Part shown: piece after piece, positions 22,976-35,200 of the stretch
How the letters are laid out: every line of letters begins with the position of its first letter
Position numbering within the stretch: the stretch's first letter is position 1
Source: Coniochaeta sp. PMI_546
Taxonomy: Eukaryota > Ascomycota > Sordariomycetes > Coniochaetales > Coniochaetaceae
Direction of reading: 5' to 3'
NCBI GenBank assembly: GCA_021432605.1
Contig: MU271144.1
Coordinates: forward strand, 1,608,606-1,672,605
Length of the DNA stretch: 64,000 nt
Notes under the pieces: generated by a model
Database searches by the model: none
What the model saw: only the letters and a program-made list of their open reading frames with translations
Told to the model about the DNA's origin: nothing
Program-made: the position numbers and the translations under genes

Positions 22976-24594
22976 ATGCATACCGTCAAGAACTTCGCTT
23001 TCGGCCTGCTCGCAGCTGCGGCAGTTGCCTCCGCTTCCGATGTCGTACAGCTGAAGAAGGACAACTTTAACGAGTTTGTCACCAGCAACGACATCGTTCT
23101 CGCAGAGTGTATGTCTATCTCCAACCAAGACTGTCTCGCATTGCTGCCCATAACTGACATCTTCGCCCGCTAGTCTACGCCCCATGGTGCGGACACTGCA
23201 AGGCCCTTGCTCCGGAGTACGAAGAGGCTGCGACCTCGCTGAAGGAGAAGAACATCAAGCTTGTCAAGGTGGACTGCACAGAGGAGTCAGACCTCTGCCA
23301 ATCATTCGGCGTCGAGGGCTACCCAACCCTCAAAGTCTTCCGTGGTCTCGACAACATCGTGCCCTATAAGGGCCAGCGCAAGGCCAATGCGTACGTCCAT
23401 ATATTCCCTTGATTTCAACGAAGCCGCAAGACTGACGTAACAACTAGTATCACATCATACATGATCAAGCAATCATTACCCGCAGTCTCGATCCTCACCA
23501 AGGACACCCTCGAGGACTTCAAGAAGGCAGATAAGGTTGTTCTCGTCGCCTACATCGACGCCGCCGACAAGGTCTCCAACGAGACCTTCACAGAAGTTGC
23601 TGATAAGCTCCGGGACAACTACCCCTTCGGTGCTAGCAGTGATGCCGCCCTGGCTGAGGCTGAGGGCGTCACACCCCCTGCCATCGTTCTCTACAAGGAC
23701 TTCGATGATGGCAAGTCCGTCTTCACTGAGAAGTTTGACGCCGCCGCCATCGAGAAGTTTGCCAAGACCGCCGCCACCCCCCTTATTGGTGAGGTCGGCC
23801 CCGAGACGTACTCTGACTACATGGATGCCGGCATCCCCCTTGCCTACATCTTCGCCGAGACCGCTGAGGAGCGTCAGGAGCTCGGCGAGGCCCTGAAGCC
23901 CATCGCTGAGGCTCACAAGGGTGTCATCAACTTCGCCACCATCGACGCCAAGGCCTTCGGCGCTCACGCCGGCAATCTGAATCTCAAGGCCGATCAGTTC
24001 CCTGCCTTCGCCATCCAGGAGACTGCCAAGAACCAGAAGTTCCCCTTCGATCAGGACAAGGAGATCACCCCCGAAGCCATCAAGGCCTTCGTCGAGGAGT
24101 TCGTTTCGGGCAAGATGGAGCCCAGCGTCAAGTCGGAGCCCATCCCCGAGACCCAGGAGGGTCCCGTCATCACTGTCGTCGCCAAGAACTACAACGACAT
24201 AGTCCTGGATGACACCAAGGACGTGCTCATCGAGTTCTACGCACCGTGGTGCGGACACTGCAAGGCCCTGGCCCCCAAGTACGAGGACCTCGCCTCCCTG
24301 TACAACAAGTCCGAGTTCAAGGACAAAGTCGTGATTGCCAAGGTCGATGCTACCGCCAACGACGTGCCCGATGAGATCCAGGGCTTCCCCACCATCAAGC
24401 TGTACCCCGCCGGCGCCAAGGGTGAGGCCGTCACCTACCAGGGCTCGCGGACCGTGGAGGACCTGATCAAGTTCATCGCCGAGAACGGCAAGTACAAGGC
24501 TAGTGTTTCGGAGGAGGCTGAGGAGACCCCCGTCGCGCCCGCCGCGACCGAGGAGGCGGCTGCGCCCGAAGCGGAGGAGCACGACGAGCTTTAG
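22976..24594 (+). CDS. PDI1: Protein disulfide isomerase, ER lumen
   Basis: Pdi1 forms and rearranges disulfides in proteins folding in the ER lumen. Exons: 22976..23108, 23174..23390, 23448..24594; 498 residues. Signal peptide about residues 1-20 ([15 protein letters not shown]). Domains follow the a-b-b'-x-a'-c order: the first thioredoxin fold has [10 protein letters not shown] with CGHC at about 50-53, then two inactive thioredoxin folds, and the second active site [18 protein letters not shown] with CGHC at about 385-388. The acidic Ala/Glu-rich tail ends in HDEL, the ER retrieval signal. The first active site is split by intron 1 just before FYAPW. Strong codon bias fits a highly expressed gene and leaves a long mirrored open frame on the other strand. 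Induction by the unfolded-protein response is expected from the family; I could not pin down a response element. Confidence 0.97.
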
Positions 24595-24606
24595 TTAGGG
24601 TTAGGG
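24595..24606 (+). repeat. Two TTAGGG units directly after the PDI1 stop
   Basis: Immediately after the TAG stop of PDI1 the sequence reads TTAGGGTTAGGG. It lies in the 3' untranslated region. It is the second short telomere-like run within 3 kb, the other being at 21634-21647. Confidence 0.45.
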
Positions 24607-25222
24607 TTTATAAAGTCTAGTCATCTATATCGTTTTACGTCGTTTTGCTCTTGGGACCGTTTCTTAATGTCACACCCGGTTGTTTCCATTAGTTGTACAG
24701 TATCTGGATTGTTCATCTCGCAGAGATACAAAATGCAGCTTAGATGTGAGCCGAGCAACAGTGTGTAGGTGGACTTTCTTGAGAAGTGGGATGGTAAAGA
24801 ATATCCTAGCTCTGATATTGACAATGAGATCGTGTTGGATAAAATGGACTGTCTCGACCTAGTCGGAGATGGGACAGCGCCGGAGTAAAGTGGCGCGTCT
24901 CATGGCAGCGATGTCCTCACGGGAGCTTTGGTCACCCTCACGAAGAACGCTAGCACTTTTCCTATGTAGTACCAAGTATACCATCGTCTTCCCTTCTGCT
25001 GTCCTGCGGTGTTGTGTGGTCTAACTTGTGCCGAGGCTAAGCTCGGGCGTGCCCCTTTCTTCGCAGCTTCGTAGCTTCATAGCGCGCAGGAGAAGCAGTC
25101 GCGCTTGGGCCGAACACGTCATGCAGGTTATCGAATACCGCCAGCTTCGACGCGGTACAACATTGAGTAAACTCGCGGTCCATATCAGACCTTTCCGTCC
25201 CATCCACTGCGCCAGAGGCGGC
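24607..25222. other. Convergent intergenic region PDI1 / DPB4
   Basis: Both flanking genes end here, so this is 3' untranslated and terminator sequence. Open frames on either strand are compositional continuations of the acidic DPB4 tail or are short. No other feature is seen. Confidence 0.4.
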
Positions 25223-26530
25223 CTATTCACTATCTTCGTCGAGGGCCTCGTCCTCCACATCTCTCCCTTGCCGTTCCTCAAGCTCGTCGTCTTCGCCCCC
25301 TGGGCCACCCTCATCCTCCTCCTCCTCCTCCTCCTCATCTTCTTCTTCATCCTCCTCGTCCTCTTCATCGTCATCATCCTCATCCACATGCTCATCCGGG
25401 ACAGTCTCAGCATCAGACACCTCCCCGTCCCCGTCGACCTCCATCTTCTCCCCGGCAGCGTCGACCTTTGCCTTCTTCGCCGCCCTACCATCCCCGCCCG
25501 CGTCTGTCGACGTGCCCACCGTCGTGTCGGCCAGCATGGACTCGTCGCCCCCTGCACCAGTCCCCGTGCTCAGCACGGACGAGTCCGCCGCGCTGGCCCC
25601 GCCGGTACGTGCCTTCTTGGCCGCGGACACCTTTTTGCGGTATGCCGAGCGTTTGGACGATTGGATTTCGTTGAATTCTGCCATGCCCCGTTAGCCTCCA
25701 GCGGAGTAGCCGAAAAAAGGTAGAACAGAATGGGTGTACGACGATGGAGAAGAGGAAAGGGGGTAAAAACTGACTGGCAAACTCGGCCTCGAGCTTCTCC
25801 CGCATGAAGCCGTACTCTATATCGTCCAGCGCGCGGAAGACGTCGGCGGGCATGATTGTCTTCTTGCCCCCTGACATTGTCCATTCGTTTGCTCTGATCA
25901 TTGGACTGGTTAGCTAATATCCCAAGGGCTTATTTGTGGGATGAGGTCTGGGGTTATCGTGGTGAAGAATTGGTGAATCCCCTCCCGCTCTTTTGGTGTA
26001 GAGAAGCAGAACGTACGCATTTGACAAATGGCTGATAAACACCGTCGCGCTCTTGCTCAGGGCTAATATCGCGTTGGCCTGTATCTGCGTATTGGGCGGT
26101 AGCACGCCCTTGGCTAGACGGGTGATGATTGATTTAGGTAGGTTGAGGTCCTTTCAGATGGAATCCAACCGGACGGTTAGCCCTTCTTTCTTCTTCCGGA
26201 TGCCGGTGAATATGCCTCGCTTCTTATCACCGTCGACATGACAGTGAGGGGCTAACAGAGACGCACCTCGATAGTGATCGCATCCCGGTCTCTCTCCCTC
26301 TCCCTCTCCTTGTCCTTCTCTTTCCCCTTCTCCGACGTCGCAGTATTCGATTCTGCGGTCTGCGGCGCTTCTGAAGAAAGCTCTGGTGGTGCGAGCGACT
26401 CGGTTGCTGGAGTGGCGCTGTCTGCTTGCGCGGGTGCGGCCGTCATCGGACTGTCTTCTTCGTCGGCTGCGATTGACCTCGACACGGCCGAGACGTCGCT
26501 CCGTCGGACGTCGCTTTTGCGGGAGGGCAT
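25223..26530 (-). CDS. DPB4: DNA polymerase epsilon subunit D, histone-fold protein Dpb4
   Basis: Dpb4 (POLE3/CHRAC17 homologue) is a histone-fold subunit. With Dpb3 it binds DNA in polymerase epsilon, and with a second partner it serves an ISWI-type remodeller, linking replication to silencing. Exons: 26530..26267, 26150..26017, 25893..25775, 25677..25223; 323 residues. The first 88 residues are a disordered, charged extension (EKGKEKDKERERERDRDA). The histone fold covers about 89-175: DLNLPKSIITRLAKGVLP, NAILALSKSATVFISHLSNA, ANEWTMSGGKKTIMPADVF, RALDDIEYGF. The tail (KFNEIQSSKRSAYRKK onward) holds basic patches and then a long Asp/Glu run. All joins keep frame and rebuild the family pattern. 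The extension and acidic tail make it longer than yeast Dpb4 (about 196 residues) but normal for filamentous fungi. Confidence 0.93.
25313..25384 (-). repeat. Trinucleotide-rich tract coding the acidic tail of Dpb4
   Basis: A run of CTC/CTT/CAT triplets on the plus strand codes an almost pure Glu/Asp stretch of Dpb4 on the minus strand. It is low-complexity coding DNA, likely variable in length between strains. Confidence 0.7.
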
Positions 26531-27856
26531 TGTCTGTGTTTGTTTCTGCGGAAGGACTACTGGAGAAAATGTTCGTGGAAGCACGATATCTGTAGGAATC
26601 AGGAGTTTCTTCGGATGTCGCTCCTGTATGTCTCAGTTACAGGTGAGCTCGTGATCAATGCGTAAGCTGCCTTGCGGTGTAGGAAGGAAAGCCTGGATGG
26701 TCCAAATTTCGACACACCGCGTCGCGTCGCGTTAAGTGGTTCTTTTTCTACATATGCTGACTAACAAAAGTATAGTAACCATTCACCACTAGTCTAGTGG
26801 CCCCTTTACCGACCCTCTTTGTGATACCAAAGGATGTTCTCGTGATTGATATCGCAGATGTTGTCTAAATATTGAAGGATACCACAAGTGTAATTATGAG
26901 TCAGTTTCGTTGGAGATTGTTCTTATTTCTTATTGTTTGTCCCTCATGGCCGTACTCAATACGACCCGGGTACATTTGTTGTACTATACAAGAGAAAATC
27001 TGCTGGCCTAAGGTAGATGGTTAATGTACGCAGTGCGTCTCTCACCAACAGCTTCTTAGAGGTGGGTGCAGGACTCCAGTGTCCCATAACATTCATATCC
27101 GTCGCGCCGAAGCGGTATGATGAGATATCTATCTCTCACCGATATGGTATCGAAGACCATAGTTGAAGAAGAATGCTGCGATGCTAAGCAGCACAAGGAA
27201 AGCATCAGGCCTTAGCCGGCCGCATTGAAAACGGTCAAGAACAACGCAAACAGGGTATATCCTCCCAATAGTCATCTCATCGTATCCTTCACCAATCTCT
27301 CATCAAAATCTCCAAGCCCGTCTCTCGACTTGGTGCCAGCTAATACATGGCGCTAGCCGTGAGCTTGTGGACTAGTAGTACTCGACGCCATCACGGCCGC
27401 TCGGAGTTTACTTTCCTTCTGTACGGCGAAACGAGACAAAATCTGGAGGAAATGGACTGTCTGTGGTCCAGTGTGTTGATGATATGGTGCTTATGAAAAG
27501 TTTGGGTATGTTGCAACAATGTCAAGCGGTGTTTGTGAGCTGTATACCGCGCCCTGATGTCGCTTGTAACTTCACGACTCGGTGCAAGCGAGGATAGGCC
27601 GAAATGGTGCTGTGATCCCGTCGATGTTGGCCAAACACAAACCATAGCTGGCTGTGGAATGGGTGTGCACGCAACTTCCTCGATGTGTCAAGGATTCACC
27701 GTCGTCCAGTCGTCCGAGGTTCCTCGCAGTTCTGAAACAGACAAGCCACCCCGCACTTCAAACCTGTGGAAGCACCGGGTGTGACATTAAGGAGAAGTGG
27801 GGTGTACCACTCGAGTGGTTATGCGTAAATCTGAAGCCGACCAGGGCTTAAGATCT
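26531..27856. other. Intergenic region upstream of DPB4
   Basis: About 1.3 kb between the DPB4 start and the 3' end of the next minus-strand gene. It should contain the DPB4 promoter and the other gene's 3' region. Frames are short and carry no motif; no RNA gene or repeat is seen. Confidence 0.4.
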
Positions 27857-29227
27857 TCATCCGATCGCCCGTCCGATCATATCGTTGTCGCGAAACAAGG
27901 GCCTCGGTGAGAGACCCCCAGCGACGCCGTCCTCCCCAAAGGACAATCTTGGCGGAATCGAGGATGATGAGTACACTCTGGAGTGACCGTAGTGCATATT
28001 GTTGTAATAGTCATTGGAGGTACGAGGCGAGAGCTCCATGTCTGAGCCCGTGTAGTAGCCGTACTCACCGCCAAAACTGCGCATGCTGCTCCTCGAACTC
28101 CGAGTGCGAGTGTGGGTATGATTGTTGCGCGGCGAAGTCATGTTTGGATGGACTTTGGAAAGGCGTGATGGATGACGCTTAGGGCTGGGCAGGAAGGGGT
28201 CGTCTCCTGGCACTGCCTCATCAGTAAGCCCTGCGCGAGCATTGGGAGCCACGGCTTGAATCGGCGTCTGTGGCAGGTCCTTGTCGAAGCTCATCCTGCC
28301 GTTAGATCCGGGACTGTTATAGTTGATGGAGCGAGGTGAACCCTCGCCAGAGGGACGTGGTAGTTGCTGGCTGTGCCGACCTTGGTAGACAATGACACTC
28401 GGTGGCTTCCTGACAGAACTTGTTGAAGTATGCTTGCCGTGCCCCGGATTTCTTGTTGTGTAAGTACCCGAGCCGGGCGCCCTAGTACCAGCGGCAGCGC
28501 CAGCGCTCGCCAGCGCAGCCTTCTCCTCCCGCGATGTCTTCCATGTTGCTATCTCGTCGTCGTCGATAGGTGAAATGCCCCTCGCAAAGAATGGTATCCG
28601 CCTCTTGCGGTGCTTCAAGCAGATCATCAAGGCCCCGACTACCAGCAAAGCTCCTATTATCGAGAGTACCGTGCTCAGCGTTATGACAAGAGTCTGGTTG
28701 CTCCCTTTGCCAGAGGCATCGCTGGACGGTTTATCTGTTTGTCCGATGATATCGGTGGCTGAAGCGACAGGGGAGGTTGGCAGACTGGAAGTCATTGCGG
28801 TACTAGTCTCGCTACCTGCCCAAGAAGCAGGTCGCGGGGTGTCAATGCCCGATCTTGTCGAACTGGAAGAACCTGATCGTTCCGTCCCAGAGGTTGGCAC
28901 AGTCGAAGTTGGTAATGATACCGCTACGGGGGTAATCCTCGAAGGCCCGGTAACAGTCCCCGGCTTTGGAGAGGTGGAAAGAGAAATCGTAGCTGGTGGA
29001 GTCATGGTTAGCGGAGTTGTCGACGGTGGAGGCCAGAACGTCCAGTATGAAGTCGGCCGTCTGCCGTCGCCTGTCTGTCCAGGAGGCCCATGACTAGGCC
29101 ATGACATCGTAGTATGTGCAGCTTCGCCCTGGTCGCCGTCACGGACCCCCAAGAACAGAGCATCGGCGACAGTGGGACATGCTAGCCAGCACAACACACC
29201 GAACGACAGCGACTTGGTCGAGAGCAT
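27857..29227 (-). CDS. Single-pass Ser/Thr-rich membrane protein, possible surface sensor
   Basis: One exon, 456 residues from the first ATG (MLSTKSLSFG) at 29227; the frame continues eight codons upstream without ATG. The order is signal peptide (about 1-24), a Ser/Thr/Pro-rich ectodomain (about 30-178) suited to O-mannosylation, one membrane span (about 180-203, VLSIIGALLVVGALMI), then a basic stop-transfer CLKHRKRR. A long disordered cytoplasmic tail follows, with GISPIDDDEIATWK just inside the membrane and many Ser/Arg motifs. This type I layout resembles Mid2/Wsc-like cell-wall stress sensors and a large family of uncharacterised ascomycete membrane proteins sharing the SPIDDDEI-like juxtamembrane motif. 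No WSC cysteine domain is present. A sensor role is an inference from the layout. Confidence 0.78.
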   Translation of the reverse strand: MLSTKSLSFGVLCWLACPTVADALFLGVRDGDQGEAAHTTMSWPSHGPPGQTGDGRRPTSYWTFWPPPSTTPLTMTPPATISLSTSPKPGTVTGPSRITPVAVSLPTSTVPTSGTERSGSSSSTRSGIDTPRPASWAGSETSTAMTSSLPTSPVASATDIIGQTDKPSSDASGKGSNQTLVITLSTVLSIIGALLVVGALMICLKHRKRRIPFFARGISPIDDDEIATWKTSREEKAALASAGAAAGTRAPGSGTYTTRNPGHGKHTSTSSVRKPPSVIVYQGRHSQQLPRPSGEGSPRSINYNSPGSNGRMSFDKDLPQTPIQAVAPNARAGLTDEAVPGDDPFLPSPKRHPSRLSKVHPNMTSPRNNHTHTRTRSSRSSMRSFGGEYGYYTGSDMELSPRTSNDYYNNMHYGHSRVYSSSSIPPRLSFGEDGVAGGLSPRPLFRDNDMIGRAIG

Positions 29228-32200
29228 GATCCACAACCCCAGTATGTTCAACCAAGCTCCGAGTTACAGCGCAGGTAGGAGTTTCAAGGGAGAAGTGACG
29301 GGAAGCTTAAACGGTCATTGGAAGTGGTGTATGTACGGCTGCCGAGGTGTCTCAACAAGATCGAGCGCGGGAGAACACATACAGAGAGTAAGAGCGATGG
29401 CAGCACAAATGAGTGCTGATAGCTCAAGACGAGTAGAGAGCTGGGCCAGAAGTCTCAGGGAAGTAGACTAGGAGAGCTTCAGTCCGTCGGCATTAAGCCT
29501 TCGGTTGAGGAGGCCTAGAAACCAGCAGGGCAGGAAAGGAGAGGCAGAGATGGGAGCTTCCCGCCTCTATATACAGAAGTCGGCATTCAGGTTGTAGGAT
29601 GCAGAAGCACTGCGGCAGAGGTCGTATGCCGGGTCAGGCAAACCCAGGATATCAAAACAGATGCTGGGTGAGCCGGCAGATATAGCCGTGCGCTCGAGCA
29701 CTTGCTCTCAGGGCCAGTATATTATATATGGAATTTCCCGCACACCACGCAGAGCCGGCGGGGGAACGAGGGAAAAAGACACGGAGAGAGGCTGATGCAC
29801 CATGAGGTAGTAGCCCTTGAGCATTGACCTCTGTGTGAGTGGGCATCCCACTTGGGGGTTGGCGAGCATGGAAAGGCGGCGTGGAGGCGTTGATGGTTGT
29901 GGGTAAGGTACGAAAGTACGAAGTACGGTGTGTGTCTGTGTTTCAATGGTGGACAAGGTGGTGTTGGCAGTGGAGATGCTTGTCCCTGCCTCTCTGCCAC
30001 TTTCTGCAGGTTATCATCTGCATCTTCTGCTACTAGTCGCCGTAGTGCACAGCAAGTGTCTGGAATAGCTTGAAGCAAGCTGAGTGGGAGATACAGGACG
30101 CGGTCACTGGTTGCTTGCGAGAGATTTGGAAGTCTCCTTGCTTCCCGTCTGCTCCAGGCAGTGTCAACTGACTCTCACGGGATCTGAGTTTCTCTTCTGT
30201 CTCCATGAGCACGCACTGCAACGCTGGTCGGTTGACAGACGGATCGACGCTGTGCGATCGGACCTGGATGACAAAAACGGCGGCAGCGGCCCCATCAAGG
30301 AACGGTACGGGAGAACATCTTGAGCAAGGTCCAAATGGCATGGCTCGTGGCAGGGATAAGGCCTCTTTGACCCTTGTCGACGGGACTGGTGAGCTGCTAG
30401 CCGCACTAGGTAAAGCCCGCCCACGCTAACATCGTGCCCTTGGCGAAGTTGAGGAGCGATAGGTACAGTTAGAGAGAGGGGAAGCGGGGCAACCCTCGTG
30501 CTTTGCGATTATGTTTGCTCGCTCGATCCCATTCAATGCCGCACCAAAGAGAGACTCGAGGTTTGAGGCTCGGGCAGTCTCCCAGACAGGAATGTTGTCA
30601 ATGTATCACAGTATTACGTGTACTGTAGTATAGCGACGGGCCATTTGGCAACCGTAGCTGTATTTGTGTTGGGGAAGTGTGTGAATAGCTGGTTTAGGGC
30701 TGCCAGTATCTTCGTAGTACCTTAGGTAGCCTCAAGATGGAAAATAGTCCCAACTCCAGCCCGATGACAACAAACCTCGCCTGCGTAGTAATCCAGCCAA
30801 TACCGGATACGAACCAACGTCGGAGCAAGATGCAAGGCACTCCTTCTCCCTGGGCACAGAAACACAACGACCAGACAACCAGGACTGGACGGTGCCAGGT
30901 GTTCGTCAAGACTAATGTCACGAAAGAGTAAGACAGGGCCACAGCGAATGGGAGGCCGATGTGGCCGATTCTGGTGGACGCCGGTGGTTTGGCGGGGTGA
31001 AGCTGTGCTTGGGAAGTGGTGAGGAGCGCAACGAATAGCAAGCCGTCCACGGTGCCGCACCGAAACGCCCTCAGAGGCCGCGGTGTGGGTGAAGATAAGG
31101 ACCACCGGTACCCAACCTGGACCAGCCGCGCCAGCTTACGAGACTATTGAACGATTTGCCGGTTGTATTTGTCGAGAGTGGAAAGGAAGTCTGATGGCAC
31201 CTAGATGGCTTTCAAGTCACTCTGGTGTATTCCGCCTGTCAACTTCAAGCATACGGTCAAAGCGAATCCACAGATAGTAGCACAAGTGTCATCATTCCAA
31301 AATCCGATGTCGAGTATGCCTGCGTTATGGGTGAGGACCGCAAGTCTACGTGTAGTGTATCTAGCCCTTGGCAAGGCGCTGCCGCTGTTCGTTGACTCTT
31401 CGACACATATTGTCTCAGAATCTCTTAGCACCAAAAATAGGGTGTGCAGCTGCGGGCTGCGCTAGGATCACGCATTGTTCGCGCAGGAACTTGTGTACTT
31501 TAGGCGCAGGTATTCGCATCTCAGCAGTACAGTAGTCTATCTCCCGTGATAGTCTTCTGATCGTCAATTGTATAAGGCAACGGGCAGTCGTGTGACGGTC
31601 TAGTCATCTCTTTGTTTCCTGGTTTTGATGAGGCATTGAACTCTATGTGATAATGTCTGCACAAGAGTTCCGAAGGTATATGTCTACACGTGTAAGTACC
31701 ATAGTAACATGCGTAATCCTACAGCAACAGGGGTTTCATATATAGGAAAGTAAGCTCCGGACAAAAGTTGCAAATGGTTTGAAGAATCCTGTTTGATTAT
31801 GAAGAGTCAAGATTCCGGAGTGGTGCTGTTCTCGAACTTGCCCCGCCAAGGACAATGAAGCGGTGAGCGAGATCAAGATGCAGGTACGAACTAGAGGTAC
31901 GCATTCGCCCCTGACTATGCCGTATCCGCACTTTGGCATGTCTTCAGCGGGGGAGTGATTTCAGGTTCCAAGTTCTGGTAACGGAAGAAGTCGACGAGAA
32001 GGTTGTCAAATCCCACCAAGCAATTTGAGCGGATCATCACATGAGGTTTCGCTGCAACCCATCCGAACTCTCAAGAGAGGGGCTTATCAGGTCAATCTTG
32101 AGTTCGGTGATCAGTCGCTCTTTCCATTTCCAAGCGAGGATTACCCAAAGTGGCTAGTTGCACAGCTTTTCATTTGAATAGAGGATGGTTGCAGGCCTGC

Positions 32201-35200
32201 CCAGATGCGGCTTCCCGATCTCAGTGTCCATGCCGTGCCGTGCACTTCAATGACTCTTTGATTTCCTGGGTTTCGCCGTGGATTCGCAGATATCGTAGTG
32301 TACTCTGGTGAGCCCAAACCTGGAATTGCAGTTACCACAGTACGGTAGTCTCGCGATATGGTCGCCCCCTGGTCCGGCTGACCCACTTGATTTGCGGGGC
32401 TCAGGGGTATGCTGGAACTAAAGTATCCTAGTGTTGTGGCACTGTTCACATGGTCAATTCATTGAACGACCGCCAAGCTCGAATTCGTTGATATCTCTTC
32501 GCCATCGAGACATTGTTACGATGGCCGAGGTCCGAAACCAAGCAGTACGTGTAGGCCAAGCTTCCATAGCCAGCATCGATATCTCTCCTCAGAATCCCAG
32601 TGCGTTTCGGTTCATTGACAATGGATAGACATTACGCACTCACCAAGGGGCGTGTAACTTCTCGAACAGTTATTCTGGGGCTGGACAGACCGTGATGAGC
32701 TTATCAGCGTTTGATCCAGAAGTGTGCATGCTGCATAGCGGAATACAACTTTTTGAAAGCAGCCTCTGTGCGCTGCAGCACTGAGGGTGCAATGGCGCCT
32801 CTGTCACCGGTCATGTCGATGTCTTCAGGCGCTCTGCGCTTAGGAAATGCGACCTTGGCTCGCGAGCCGCCGTAGCCACTGCACTGCGTCCGTGCTACGG
32901 CGCTTCTGAACGCCGACGGTGGCACGGTCAAGAACTCAATATACGATGCAGCGGAATGTCTTTTATTCCAAGCGCCAACAAGGATTCCTTGTCCTGGTTC
33001 AAGTTCTATGATGTGACGATAACGGCAGTCAGGACTCTCAAGCTACTCCCGAGTCTGCCCTAACCCAGCAGGGCCAGCACCGTCCATGACTGGTTGATCA
33101 GTGGATCGGACATAGTGAGCTTAGCGGCGGGAGATGGCGTGCTCAACTCCTCAGCAGATAATCTAGACTACTTTGCAGCCAATCCCGCCGATATCTTCCA
33201 TTATCAGCTTCGGGATATGAAAACCCATCTTTCATGGCCGTCATTTTCTCATATTTGAGCTCGTTGATGAGATGGGAACTCGGAAGGCCGCTCCAATCAG
33301 GTCCTTTTCCGTTTCTGAACAGTTCCTGCATTTGCATCCCAGCGAGATCAAGAATGGTGGTACTGACAGCCAATAAGCGGTATAAGCCACCTTTTTTTTG
33401 GGGGGGGGTAGCACAGACTGCAACACCCGATTTCATGCACCTCGAATTGAGGCTATTTGATCCTGGGGCGCTTAAACATGACTTGCAGATGATTGTCACA
33501 GACAGACGGGACAGGTCTGCTAAAACACAGGGCACCCAGAGATCACAAACCCATCATCGGACCCGAGCGCTACCACTTCTGATATGCATAGATCTTTTGA
33601 TCTCGTCGTCAAGGCTGATATTGAGGCTATTCAACATCTCTTTGGCGATCCTTCATGCTGATAGAGGAATTCCTGGACAGGCTGCCCACCTGCAGCAGAC
33701 ACAGCCCGGTTTAAGGGCGTCGAAACCGCAACCAGGTCAAAACATAAGCTACCTATTATCGAGGACTGCCTTGGTGCAGGAGCGCAAGATACATCCTGCA
33801 GACACACATTATGTATGGTCTTCGCTCATTGCCCAATAAGGTAGGAATCCACAGAGCAAAGTCTGACACCTAAAGCAGGTCATCATGAGACACAGATCCG
33901 TGGTGTAGTCTTGAGACGCAAGCCTGGTTGAACTAATTGCTGCTATTCGAGACAAACACCAACTCAAGTACGATAAGGTGCCGACGCCGAGCAGAGGGGA
34001 ACATTTCACAGCTAGCTGCACCACGACCGCGACGTTCGTTCACTCTGCGGTATGTTACAACCACATATTTTGATCCACGTTATGGCTCTTGTATATGACC
34101 GAGCAAACTCAACTCCCTGCAATGGTTTGATGAACTGGATCACATCGGACGGCGGTCAACAGAAGTGCTGCCTGGAGCAATGAGATAGACTCAGACGAGT
34201 CCATGTTTCAGTGAGAGGAGAAATCGCGGGGATAGAGGGAAGATCCAAACAGAAGATCACCGGCGGGGGATCCGCCGAGCCTCTCGAGGATGTCGTTCCT
34301 GGCTACTGAAGCCTGTAACATTCTTCGGGACAGCTAAAACTAGCTTGCAAATATTGATCAGGGTGTGTGACAAGCAAGCAACTCTAGAATACGAGGACAT
34401 AAAACCTAAACTGTATCCGGTTGCGAATACGCCTCATCGAACAAATAGAAACGTCGGAGAACATGGAAGAGCAAGACACAAATCAATCGCTGCCCTCAAA
34501 TTCTCCCATGGATCCAGGCCATGTTTCGCACAGATCTCGCGGTCGAAGTGTTTGTGATAGGTGCCTGCGCTGACTCCGACAGACCGGCACGGGTCTGAGC
34601 TTGTTGGCCTCCCCAAACTCCATTACGCCAACCGTCCAGATTTGCAACACTTCAGCACGGATGTGTGAATCGGACTGACAAATGGACCAGCCGCAAAAGT
34701 CGAGGCTGCGTCTCGCCGAGCTGCCCCCAAAGTCCGGTAAGCCTCGCCCATTCATCAGGCTCGAAACTTGATGCCCGACGTCCAAAGGTAGAGACATCTT
34801 GAAACCGGCAGATTTTGAAAGACTGCGGTCTACTTGTGTGCCTCTCGAGGGGGCATGTTTAGTTGTGCAGGCAGCAACTCAGATACTTCTGATTGACTCT
34901 GTGTTTGAAGGCAGCAACAAATCATGGAGCCTCCCAGAGTTCTGCTCCGGTCACCACCAAGGAAGTGGAGCCTCCGTCGGTTCGGGCCTTAGTTCCCTTA
35001 ATCATATCCGACCGGCCAACGGCGATCGAGGACCACCCCGGTCCTGATCTCGGGCCTTCCAACTGTAGCCTCAGGGGCCCTGAAACCTGCTCCATTCAAG
35101 CGGTGACGACCAGTGATGGAACAGGGCCGCACCCGTGGCCGCGGCAGTTCCTATGAGCGACGTGGCCGCCGGTGTGAGGCCTACTGGACATGCCTGCTCA

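Noticed and set aside
23476-24582. 368-codon open frame antisense to PDI1
   Set aside because: It mirrors the strongly biased codon use of PDI1 (few stops on the opposite strand). The peptide is a Gly/Leu/Asp-rich artefact with no motif.
25021-25723. 178- to 231-codon frames on both strands over the DPB4 acidic tail
   Set aside because: They are shadows of the trinucleotide-rich acidic tract; only the DPB4 frame connects to the histone fold through good splice sites.
30694-31105. Hydrophobic minus-strand frames resembling a membrane protein
   Set aside because: They begin with non-ATG codons, shift between frames without good splice sites and match no family I can name; possibly a relic but not supportable.
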